This document shows, one piece after another, positions 27,230-34,281 of a stretch of DNA of 64,000 bases; the stretch's first letter is position 1; each line of letters opens with the position of its first letter. Source of the stretch: Bacteroidales bacterium (GTDB lineage: Bacteria > Bacteroidota > Bacteroidia > Bacteroidales > JAADJA01); NCBI GenBank assembly GCA_020052415.1, contig JAGVPB010000080.1:27261-91260 (forward strand), read 5' to 3'. The position numbers were made by a program, and so were the translations under genes. The notes beneath the pieces were generated by a model. The model saw only the letters and a program-made list of their open reading frames with translations. It had not been told where the DNA came from and did no database searches.

Positions 27230-27349
27230 AATAATACCATCCAAGGATTATAATGACTGCCAGTGGCTTACAGACCGAATCAAAGTGAGAAATTGTACTT
27301 TATCGTACACAGCATGTACTGATATTGGACATAATACCGATGTGATTTA
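27230..27349. repeat. 120-bp direct repeat, left copy, flanking the IS200-type element
   Basis: The sequence from AATAATACCATCC to GTGATTTA recurs at 28161-28279 in the same orientation with scattered differences, e.g. the shared blocks GTGGCTTACAGACCGAATCA and TTGTACTTTATCGT. It ends one base before the left inverted repeat of the element. It contains a small hairpin, TGTAC-TTTATC-GTACA. Confidence 0.8.
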
Positions 27350-27380
27350 TTCCTGACTTCTGACGTTTAGTGCGGTTTAA

Positions 27381-27411
27381 GTTTCCGCCTCCGCCATTGC
27401 GGATTGGAAAC
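27381..27411. repeat. Subterminal hairpin of the transposable element
   Basis: Imperfect palindrome: outer arms GTTTCC and GGAAAC, inner arms CCGC and GCGG. Such structures serve as recognition sites for HUH transposases. It lies between the left terminal repeat and the end of the transposase gene. Confidence 0.6.
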
Positions 27412-27490
27412 AGATCACAGTGAATCTAAAATAAACCTTATTATTTTATAAACCTTAGTAGAATATGTTTGTATAAGGATTAAAACCTTA

Positions 27491-27937
27491 TTACCTTATT
27501 TTGGGTTTCAGTGTTTTCTGATATTCATGAAGAAACTCATTGTATTCTTCTTCAAAGGTTTTTATTCGATGATGTTCATGTTGATTTAGGATATACTGAC
27601 AAATGTGATTAATATCCTTTTTTGAAACTGAAAACGCTGAGGCAGACTGCTGCCATGCAAACTTACCCTGGCAAAGTTTATTTTCAGTAATAAAACGTTC
27701 AGAACTATTAGCGATTACCGATGCGATATATTCTTCAGAAACAGCAGGTGAGCGGGAAATCAAAAAATGTACATGCTCTGGATTGGCATAAATAGCATAC
27801 ATCTTACAATTATTATTGTTTACAATTCCGGTAATGTACTTTTCAATCCTTTCACGGTTTGTGGAAGTTATCAACTTTGTCCGCTTTTCGGTTACCAGTA
27901 CAAAATGAGTGTATAGGTTGTTATATTCAATTTTCAT
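27491..27937 (-). CDS. HUH (Y1) transposase, IS200/RAYT-like
   Basis: This 148-residue protein is a Y1-type single-strand DNA transposase. The HUH motif is H55-V-H57 in NPEHVHFLIS and the nucleophile is probably Y115 in HICQYILNQHEHH. GKFAWQQSASAFSVSK is a conserved segment of the family. I chose ATG 27937 since it gives the normal IS200 length; a longer frame upstream adds fifty hydrophobic residues without family support. No tnpB or other passenger is present. Confidence 0.9.
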   Translation of the reverse strand: MKIEYNNLYTHFVLVTEKRTKLITSTNRERIEKYITGIVNNNNCKMYAIYANPEHVHFLISRSPAVSEEYIASVIANSSERFITENKLCQGKFAWQQSASAFSVSKKDINHICQYILNQHEHHRIKTFEEEYNEFLHEYQKTLKPKIR

Positions 27938-28329
27938 ATTGACAAAAATAAGGTAATAAGGTTGTGCAAATTTAGGATTTCTCCCTGTTACTAAGGTTAG
28001 AGACATAAAATAAGGTTTGATGGACTTTTCAAATAGAAAACATGCTATAAAAATAGCCGATAGTGCGATAAAACTCAAAAATGTCAATTATATATCACTA
28101 ATAATCAGCTACTTGAAAAGTCGTTCAGGCTAAAATTCAAAAAGCGTCAGAAGTCAGGACAATAATACCATCCAAAGGAAACCTGACACTCAGTGGCTTA
28201 CAGACCGAATCACAGTAAGAAGTTGTACTTTATCGTTCACAGCGTGTACTGATAATGGACATTATACCGACGTGATTTAGGTAACCGTCCATCCAAAAAT
28301 GAATTCTTCCAGCCAGGCAAATCATATTA
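27938..28329. other. Region between transposase and receptor gene
   Basis: It contains the right inverted repeat (28145-28159) and the right direct repeat (28161-28279), both listed separately. Nothing else is recognised. Confidence 0.5.
28161..28279. repeat. 120-bp direct repeat, right copy
   Basis: This is the same-orientation counterpart of 27230-27349, starting one base after the right inverted repeat. Differences are single-base changes and a few indels near its start, so the copies are not recent target duplications. No coding capacity is seen. Confidence 0.8.
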
Positions 28330-30696
28330 TCAGAATTCAATTCTGTAGTTGAGCACAGGTATCATACCGACCATATTTACCTGAACCATTTCTCCGGTTT
28401 CTGCATTGTAATACTCATCCCAAATGTTTAAGCGGTTTGTAAGGTTCTGAATATCCAGTGAAACAACCCATGACCAGGTCGGATTGTTCTTCCTGAAACT
28501 GATGCCGATATCAACCCTGAAATAATCCGGAGCTTTTGTTTCAAACGCCCTTTCATAGATCCTGATATCATCATTCTGCGCCTTCGATGCCGCAAGGTCA
28601 ACCGGAACTGTCCGGTATCCACCGCGCCACATCGTGCGGATATTCGTTCCGATTATATTTTGTTTGCTCTTACCCACTTTAAATTCTTTTCCGCCAACAA
28701 GATTAAAGATATACTTGCTGTTAAACATAGTGTTTCTTTCAATCCCGTCGGGCATGGTATATTTTGATTCAAACACCGAGGCTGTTGCAAGCATATACCA
28801 GCTTTTTGAAAAGAATTTTTCCAAAGTCAATTCCGAACCATAATTGCGTCCTGTCCCTTCGTTCACAAATTTTTCGTTCGTAAAGCCACTTCCAAAATTC
28901 AAAGAACAAAGTACATTGGTTGTGTCATCCGGCTTGACAGGTACATCGTATAAATATTGATAATAAATCTCGGCTTTCAGCCTGAAATCTTTGGCAAAAT
29001 TCCAGTTGTAACCTAAAACTCCATGAACAGCTTTTGTAATTTTTACATTCTTGTTCGGATTTATGATTGAACCGTCATCTAATTGTTTTTCCGCAAGATA
29101 TATGGAAACAGGCTCGGGTTTGCTATGCATTCCTGTACCGAAATTTATCGTGTGGGTTTCGTTTATTTTCCATTTGAGGCCAAAACGGGGTTCAACGGCA
29201 TAGTCATTATTTAATGCAATATAGGTGTAATGTAAGCCCGAATTGATGTCAAGATTCTCATTTATGCGATGCTGCCATTGAATGTAAGATTCATAAAGGT
29301 TTGTACTTCCGTTATTGTCAATCAGCTTCTCCAGGATTTCTGTTTCATAGTCATAATCCAGCATTTTGAAATCAAAACTTTTATTGTGATATATCAATCC
29401 TATCCTGAGCACATTTTTAGCATTGAACTTATGATTTACAAATGAACTAATACTAAAAGTATTGTAAATAAAATCTTCATTTGTGATTAAAGAGGGTACA
29501 AAATCATAACTTAAAGAATCTTCTGAAAGGTTGTTTTTTGTATAAGAGTAGGCCGCAACGGTTTTTATATAAGTCTTCCTGTTTTTAAACAGATAATTGT
29601 GGGTTACACCTGTAATCCCAATGGTATGTTTTTCGGAATCCTCATAAGCATCCGACCTGTATTTCCATTCTGATGTATCCCTTATGGTAGTGGAGCCTGC
29701 AGCGCTGATTCCGCCAAGTCCCCAGATTGACAGATATCCAGCCTTCTTAGTAGGAATATATACCTTAAATGATAAATCCTGCCATTCGGGAGCTATATCA
29801 CCTCCGCTGATGGCAATCCCTGCTTTATTTAATAATTCCAAAGTCGAATACCTGTAATTAAACAAATAAGATGCTTCTGATCCTCTTTTAAAAGGCCCCT
29901 CTGCTGAAGCCTGTGCTCCCATAATTCCAAACTGGAGGGCATATTCATTTTTTTCATAATTCCCCCTTCGCAGGTTCAGATCGAAAACACCCGATAAGGC
30001 ATTTCCGTATTCAGCCGGAAAAGCGCCCGTGAAAAAGTCGGAGTTTGCCAGAACCTGGGTGCTTAAAGCACAAACACCGCCACCTGAACCGCCTTCGCCA
30101 TTGCTGAAATGATTTGGATTCGGTATTTCAATGCCTTCCATCCGCCAAAGCATACCTCTGGGCGAATTTCCCCTGATGACAAGTTCATTGTTTTCATCGT
30201 CCGCCGATGATACGCCGGCAAACGACTGAGCAGTCCTTCCCGGATCATTTATGCCTGCCGCAATGCGTGATGTTGACTCGACGGTGAGCTGCGTTGCGCT
30301 GACAGTAGCCATTTGATTTATGGCTTCGCCTTTATCCTTATTTGCTACAACGATAACTTCTGCAAGTTTTGTTACCGATTCTTTCATTGCTATGTTCAAC
30401 ACTACTTCGCGGCCTGTTCCGACCAGTACCTCATTTAAATAAACTTTTTCGTATCCCAGATATGAAACTTCAAAGCTTTGCCGTCCCGCAGGCACTTTTT
30501 CAAGCCTGAAATTACCTTCCATGTCCGAGGTTGTTCCTATCAGTGGGTCTGACCCGACAAGGATTATTGCCGCGCCGGGCAGCGTAACCTGGTTATCTGC
30601 ATCTGTGATTTGTCCTTTAACCGTTTGCGTATAATCCTGTGCAAACAGTATTGCCGAAATTATTCCGGCAACTATTGTCATTGTTACTTTCTTCAT
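28330..30696 (-). CDS. TonB-dependent receptor moiety (probable independent start at 30696)
   Basis: Starting at the ATG at 30696, the product has 788 residues: signal peptide MKKVTMTIVAGIISAILFAQ, carboxypeptidase-regulatory-like domain (GQITDADNQVTLPGAAIILV ... LEKVPAGRQSFEVSYLGYEK, about 30-115), plug (ELVIRGNSPRGMLWRMEGIE, FFTGAFPAEYGNALSGVFDL) and a beta-barrel with C-terminal NYRIEF, an aromatic end typical for outer-membrane insertion. It would import an unknown substrate using TonB energy. There is no SusD partner, so it is not a polysaccharide-utilisation pair. Independent initiation here is inferred from the signal peptide. Confidence 0.75.
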   Translation of the reverse strand: MKKVTMTIVAGIISAILFAQDYTQTVKGQITDADNQVTLPGAAIILVGSDPLIGTTSDMEGNFRLEKVPAGRQSFEVSYLGYEKVYLNEVLVGTGREVVLNIAMKESVTKLAEVIVVANKDKGEAINQMATVSATQLTVESTSRIAAGINDPGRTAQSFAGVSSADDENNELVIRGNSPRGMLWRMEGIEIPNPNHFSNGEGGSGGGVCALSTQVLANSDFFTGAFPAEYGNALSGVFDLNLRRGNYEKNEYALQFGIMGAQASAEGPFKRGSEASYLFNYRYSTLELLNKAGIAISGGDIAPEWQDLSFKVYIPTKKAGYLSIWGLGGISAAGSTTIRDTSEWKYRSDAYEDSEKHTIGITGVTHNYLFKNRKTYIKTVAAYSYTKNNLSEDSLSYDFVPSLITNEDFIYNTFSISSFVNHKFNAKNVLRIGLIYHNKSFDFKMLDYDYETEILEKLIDNNGSTNLYESYIQWQHRINENLDINSGLHYTYIALNNDYAVEPRFGLKWKINETHTINFGTGMHSKPEPVSIYLAEKQLDDGSIINPNKNVKITKAVHGVLGYNWNFAKDFRLKAEIYYQYLYDVPVKPDDTTNVLCSLNFGSGFTNEKFVNEGTGRNYGSELTLEKFFSKSWYMLATASVFESKYTMPDGIERNTMFNSKYIFNLVGGKEFKVGKSKQNIIGTNIRTMWRGGYRTVPVDLAASKAQNDDIRIYERAFETKAPDYFRVDIGISFRKNNPTWSWVVSLDIQNLTNRLNIWDEYYNAETGEMVQVNMVGMIPVLNYRIEF

Positions 30697-31965
30697 AGTT
30701 TTACTTTTTATGGTACATAAATTAAAATTCTGTAATTCTTTATCTGATAAATATTTGTTTTCTGTTTCTGAAATAGGGTTTGGAGTCAATGCGGATATGG
30801 GCTCAGGCTTTGTTTTCAGAGTCATTTTCATCCCGAATATTAACCTCAGTGCATTAAACGGCCTGATCAAATACCAATAGATCGCCACTGTTAAGGAAAA
30901 GGAGGCGAGGGTAATGAGCAACACTTTTGATAATACTGAAACATCCCACTTTACCATATAATATCCGATCACCACAATTACCGGCTGATGCAATAAATAG
31001 AAAGGGTAAATCGCTTCATTTGCCAGCTTTCTGAATTTGTTGTTCATATTTAAATATTGTCTGGCATATCCGATGGCTGTCATCCCAACCGACCATGCTA
31101 CAAATGGTTCTAAAATATCCCAGGTCATATTTCTGTAAAATGGTTCAGTAAACATATAAGGTATCGTTAAAAGCATTGTTGTAACGATTACCGATTCGAT
31201 GAAGAACATTCGCCTTTGTTTCCTGATGGATTCAGTCATGTTTTTACTTGATAACAATATAAAACCCGACATGAAAAAAATGATATAGTATGAAATGGCA
31301 GCCCAATCATCCACTAAGGCATGGGTGTTCTCAGGATAATAAGGGCGGAGCAATGCCTGTGATAAAATCATAGGAATCAGGAAGATGTTTGCACCGAATT
31401 TTTTGGAAACGACTTTTCCCAGTTTACCTATGAAAAGGTCATATTGCCCGCTTCTGAAAAAATTTAAAAACGGAGCTATGATAAGTGCAATGAAAAATAA
31501 ATATGCAATGAACCACAGGTGATGCCAGCTAAAATTACCTTCAGGATATATTCCTTCAAACATGTGGGGGTAATATGCCAGCAGGGAATCAAACTGCGCC
31601 GATTTTTCAATATAGACCTGTACCGGAACTAACGTGAATATTCCCACCGCGAGGGGAATAAAAAGTCGTTTAAACCTTTCACCCAGGTATTGCCATGATG
31701 TCCTTTTGCCCAGAGCAAAATAAGTACCTGCTCCTGATATCAGGATCAACAATGGCATGCGCCACTCGTGCATAAATACCATAATATACCATAAAACACT
31801 TTTCGAACCGGTGGTAACATCATTCTTTACATGCCAGTCCCATGAATTGAAGATCATTCCGATATGGAATAAAAAGACACTAAAAATAAGCAGGATGCGT
31901 AACCAGTCAATGTAATACTGACGTTCTGAATTCTGATCTGTTTTCTGAATTGTTGCTGTTGCCAT
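28330..31965 (-). CDS. Acyltransferase family 3 protein fused in frame to a TonB-dependent receptor
   Basis: One uninterrupted frame of 1211 residues encodes two proteins that are normally separate. Residues 1-385 form a membrane acyltransferase: RQYYIDWLRILLIFSVFLFH with the conserved His, HEWRMPLLILISG, FSWHHLWFIAYLFF and about ten helices. A polar linker (about 386-423) leads to MKKVTMTIVAGIISAILFAQ at residue 424, an intact signal peptide with a fresh Met. After it come a carboxypeptidase-regulatory domain, a plug and a barrel ending RIEF. The linker DNA is AT-rich like an intergenic spacer, so a lost stop codon is more likely than a working fusion, which would have to place a signal peptide mid-chain. 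The membrane AraC regulator upstream may control it. Confidence 0.8.
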   Translation of the reverse strand: MATATIQKTDQNSERQYYIDWLRILLIFSVFLFHIGMIFNSWDWHVKNDVTTGSKSVLWYIMVFMHEWRMPLLILISGAGTYFALGKRTSWQYLGERFKRLFIPLAVGIFTLVPVQVYIEKSAQFDSLLAYYPHMFEGIYPEGNFSWHHLWFIAYLFFIALIIAPFLNFFRSGQYDLFIGKLGKVVSKKFGANIFLIPMILSQALLRPYYPENTHALVDDWAAISYYIIFFMSGFILLSSKNMTESIRKQRRMFFIESVIVTTMLLTIPYMFTEPFYRNMTWDILEPFVAWSVGMTAIGYARQYLNMNNKFRKLANEAIYPFYLLHQPVIVVIGYYMVKWDVSVLSKVLLITLASFSLTVAIYWYLIRPFNALRLIFGMKMTLKTKPEPISALTPNPISETENKYLSDKELQNFNLCTIKSKTMKKVTMTIVAGIISAILFAQDYTQTVKGQITDADNQVTLPGAAIILVGSDPLIGTTSDMEGNFRLEKVPAGRQSFEVSYLGYEKVYLNEVLVGTGREVVLNIAMKESVTKLAEVIVVANKDKGEAINQMATVSATQLTVESTSRIAAGINDPGRTAQSFAGVSSADDENNELVIRGNSPRGMLWRMEGIEIPNPNHFSNGEGGSGGGVCALSTQVLANSDFFTGAFPAEYGNALSGVFDLNLRRGNYEKNEYALQFGIMGAQASAEGPFKRGSEASYLFNYRYSTLELLNKAGIAISGGDIAPEWQDLSFKVYIPTKKAGYLSIWGLGGISAAGSTTIRDTSEWKYRSDAYEDSEKHTIGITGVTHNYLFKNRKTYIKTVAAYSYTKNNLSEDSLSYDFVPSLITNEDFIYNTFSISSFVNHKFNAKNVLRIGLIYHNKSFDFKMLDYDYETEILEKLIDNNGSTNLYESYIQWQHRINENLDINSGLHYTYIALNNDYAVEPRFGLKWKINETHTINFGTGMHSKPEPVSIYLAEKQLDDGSIINPNKNVKITKAVHGVLGYNWNFAKDFRLKAEIYYQYLYDVPVKPDDTTNVLCSLNFGSGFTNEKFVNEGTGRNYGSELTLEKFFSKSWYMLATASVFESKYTMPDGIERNTMFNSKYIFNLVGGKEFKVGKSKQNIIGTNIRTMWRGGYRTVPVDLAASKAQNDDIRIYERAFETKAPDYFRVDIGISFRKNNPTWSWVVSLDIQNLTNRLNIWDEYYNAETGEMVQVNMVGMIPVLNYRIEF

Positions 31966-32096
31966 GATAATAAAATTTGAATTTCGGGCAAACCTAATAT
32001 CGGTTGAGCGACTGCAACGACTTAGCCTATCGGAACGATGTCCGTCCTTATCGGGAGGAACATTTCGACGTTGTTAAAAGTAAGAGAGTCAGTAAT

Positions 32097-33269
32097 TTAG
32101 AGTTCTTCTTTTGATTTTCTGAATTCAGAAGGGGTGAGGGATGTAATTTTTTTAAATGCCGTATTAAAGGAAGATTTCGAATTGTATCCGACCATGTCAG
32201 CCAGCTCTTCGACGGTCAGTTTTGTGTCTTTATCTTCGCGGATAAGTTTTTGTGCATGCTCTACTCTGTAGCCGGCCAATAATTCAAAAAAGTTTTTATT
32301 CAGTTTTTCGTTGATAACCTGCGATACATGATGGGAAGACTCATTGATCAGTTTGGCAAGGCCTGAAAGCGACGCTAAATTATTTGTAAAATATTTATTT
32401 CCTTCCATCTCCTTCCTGATTTTTAATAAGATCATTTCTTTATTTTCTTCCGACAGGGAGGATTTTTGATATTTGGGCATGGGGAAATCAAGAAATGAAT
32501 GCGGCTGATTAAAAAAATCCGATTTATTCAGCACCTGGTAACTGGTAGTGTAAATCATCAGCGATACGTATGAAGCAATCAAGTAACCCCCAATATCGCT
32601 GTTCATTCCATAATAAATTTTAGTTGCCAGAAATACTACAAGAATCATGAGAAAATGAAATGTCGTATTACGCAAGACGATCAACAGCTCATTGTTTGTG
32701 TTAAACACAGACTGGTTCATTGACCTGAATTTTCGCATCAAAATAAGGATAGAAGCCGTCATATAAATGATCAGTTGAACGGCAGTCAGCTCATTGGTAT
32801 AATCCCGGATTCCTAACGGATCTTCAGAAATTTTATAAAAAGCATTAAGATACTCCCAGTCAGGATGCTTTGTCTCTATGTAGCTATTGTATTTATATTC
32901 ATTGGATTGAACAAAATAGAAAACCATGTAAAGCAGCCAGAAAAATGAGAAAATAAAATGAACCCACACTTTTTTCTTTTCCGTGGGATTCAGACTGTTC
33001 CTTACATAGAGATAAAACAAGGGGGTGAAGGTAAAATTTAACGGTTCGGAATAATTAGAAATTGCCAAAACCTTAACAATATAGCCTGTATTGTTCAATA
33101 ACTCCTCAAAAATTGCAAGTGATAAAAAAAGTATTACCAGACCCTGGTACAGGTTTGCTCTTTTGTGCTTGTGCCCGTTCTTTATAAAAAACCATGACAG
33201 CAGTATCCCCTGGAATACGCCAAGAAAAATAAAAAGGTCGTAGATGCCGACGTGGGTTTCATCTATCAT
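32097..33269 (-). CDS. Membrane-bound AraC-type transcriptional regulator
   Basis: This 390-residue protein has about seven or eight hydrophobic segments in its first 255 residues (e.g. GIYDLFIFLGVFQGILLSWF, VWVHFIFSFFWLLYMVFYFV, TFHFLMILVVFLATKIYYG) and a C-terminal AraC DNA-binding domain (about 285-388). The second helix-turn-helix is VEELADMVGYNSKSSFNTAF, followed by KKITSLTPSEFRKS. Such integral-membrane AraC proteins are frequent in Bacteroidota and may sense membrane signals directly. It lies 131 bases before the acyltransferase-receptor frame on the same strand, the likely target. Confidence 0.9.
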   Translation of the reverse strand: MIDETHVGIYDLFIFLGVFQGILLSWFFIKNGHKHKRANLYQGLVILFLSLAIFEELLNNTGYIVKVLAISNYSEPLNFTFTPLFYLYVRNSLNPTEKKKVWVHFIFSFFWLLYMVFYFVQSNEYKYNSYIETKHPDWEYLNAFYKISEDPLGIRDYTNELTAVQLIIYMTASILILMRKFRSMNQSVFNTNNELLIVLRNTTFHFLMILVVFLATKIYYGMNSDIGGYLIASYVSLMIYTTSYQVLNKSDFFNQPHSFLDFPMPKYQKSSLSEENKEMILLKIRKEMEGNKYFTNNLASLSGLAKLINESSHHVSQVINEKLNKNFFELLAGYRVEHAQKLIREDKDTKLTVEELADMVGYNSKSSFNTAFKKITSLTPSEFRKSKEEL

Positions 33270-33320
33270 ATTGCAAAAATAAAAAGCTTTCTTTAAATCA
33301 ATTCATTCAAATCACTTTTG

Positions 33321-33328
33321 TATATTTG
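33321..33328 (+). promoter_or_regulatory. -7 box of the surface-protein gene cluster
   Basis: TATATTTG is an exact match to TAnnTTTG, 61 bases before the first gene of the T9SS cluster, in the gap that separates it from the divergent AraC gene. No good -33 partner is seen. Confidence 0.4.
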
Positions 33329-33389
33329 TGCTGTCCAGAAAAATTCCAAATGAAAACAAGATGAACAAACCTCTCAAAAACGATCTTCG

Positions 33390-34265
33390 ATGAAAAAATT
33401 AATTCTTTTACTTGCATTGGCGGCCATCAGACACAGCATCATTTTTTCTCAGGTTTGGGCACCTATCGGAGCTAAATGGACATATTCGGGTATTTCGTTC
33501 GGATTACCCTACTATAATCTGCCAAGAACAATTGAGAGCACAGGCGATACCATTATCTGCGGGAAATCATGCAGGATATTTATTGGAGGGTGTGATGGTT
33601 CCTTCAGTCCGGGTATAGAATTTTTGTATTACGAAGACGATAAGGTTTACTATTATGTCGATTCTGTTGTTGGATTTACAATGCTATATGATTTCTCTGC
33701 CATGCCGGGTGAAACATGGACATGCATCATAAGGGAGTCCTGGAGTTATGACACTACGATATTCGAGGTGGTAGGTATCGGCAATGAAATCATTGGAGAT
33801 GATACTATCCCGATTCAATCTGTAAAGAATTCAGATGATTATGGAAACTGGCAATGGGGAGGAAAAGTATACAGATACCTCGGGGATTATTTTTGTTTTT
33901 ATCCGCAATTTCCAACAGCTGATCCATGGACAGGACCAATAAGATGCTATGAAGATAGTACCACTTTTATAAAGTTTGTAGAAATACCTTGTGATACATC
34001 CATTTTTCACATTGGAATAAATGAGAACGTAATGGATAATTTAATTAATATTTTTCCCAACCCCTCCACCTCCTTCATCACCCTCACAGCTCCCGGAGAT
34101 TTGCCAATTGAAGAAGTCGTCATTTATAACCACTTAGGCCAAAAGGTGCTGGTAGCAAAGCTGGTGAATAATGTGGTGGATGTTTCGGGATTGAAGGTGG
34201 GGATGTATATGATAGAGGTAAGAACCAAAGAATTTACTTGCAGACAGAAATTGATAAAACAATAA
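33390..34265 (+). CDS. Secreted protein with T9SS type A sorting domain (unknown core)
   Basis: This 291-residue protein has a signal peptide (LILLLALAAIRHSIIFSQ), a unique core of about 185 residues with six cysteines (e.g. IICGKSCRIFIGGCDG) and aromatic-rich strands (YYEDDKVYYYVDSVVG), and a sorting domain (NIFPNPSTSFITLTAPGDLP, EEVVIYNHLGQKVL, MYMIEVRTKEFTCRQKLIKQ). The core is not recognised. It is the first of four consecutive T9SS genes whose sorting domains are nearly the same at the DNA level. The next gene starts 16 bases downstream. Confidence 0.8.
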   Translation: MKKLILLLALAAIRHSIIFSQVWAPIGAKWTYSGISFGLPYYNLPRTIESTGDTIICGKSCRIFIGGCDGSFSPGIEFLYYEDDKVYYYVDSVVGFTMLYDFSAMPGETWTCIIRESWSYDTTIFEVVGIGNEIIGDDTIPIQSVKNSDDYGNWQWGGKVYRYLGDYFCFYPQFPTADPWTGPIRCYEDSTTFIKFVEIPCDTSIFHIGINENVMDNLINIFPNPSTSFITLTAPGDLPIEEVVIYNHLGQKVLVAKLVNNVVDVSGLKVGMYMIEVRTKEFTCRQKLIKQ

Positions 34266-34281
34266 TTTAAAACCAGCGATT

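Larger units (their letters stand above)
27351..28159 (-). mobile_element. IS200/IS605-type or RAYT-like transposable element
   Basis: An 809-bp unit is bounded by perfect 15-bp inverted repeats (TCCTGACTTCTGACG at 27351-27365; its complement at 28145-28159), encloses one HUH transposase gene and is flanked by 120-bp direct repeats. An internal hairpin near the left end (27381-27411) fits a subterminal recognition structure of single-strand transposases. Classic IS200 elements lack terminal inverted repeats, so the boundary may be unusual. Confidence 0.7.

Noticed and set aside
27938..28087. Fifty-residue N-terminal extension of the transposase
   Set aside because: Family members start at the MKIEYN-like position, and the extension is a hydrophobic run from AT-rich DNA near the element end.
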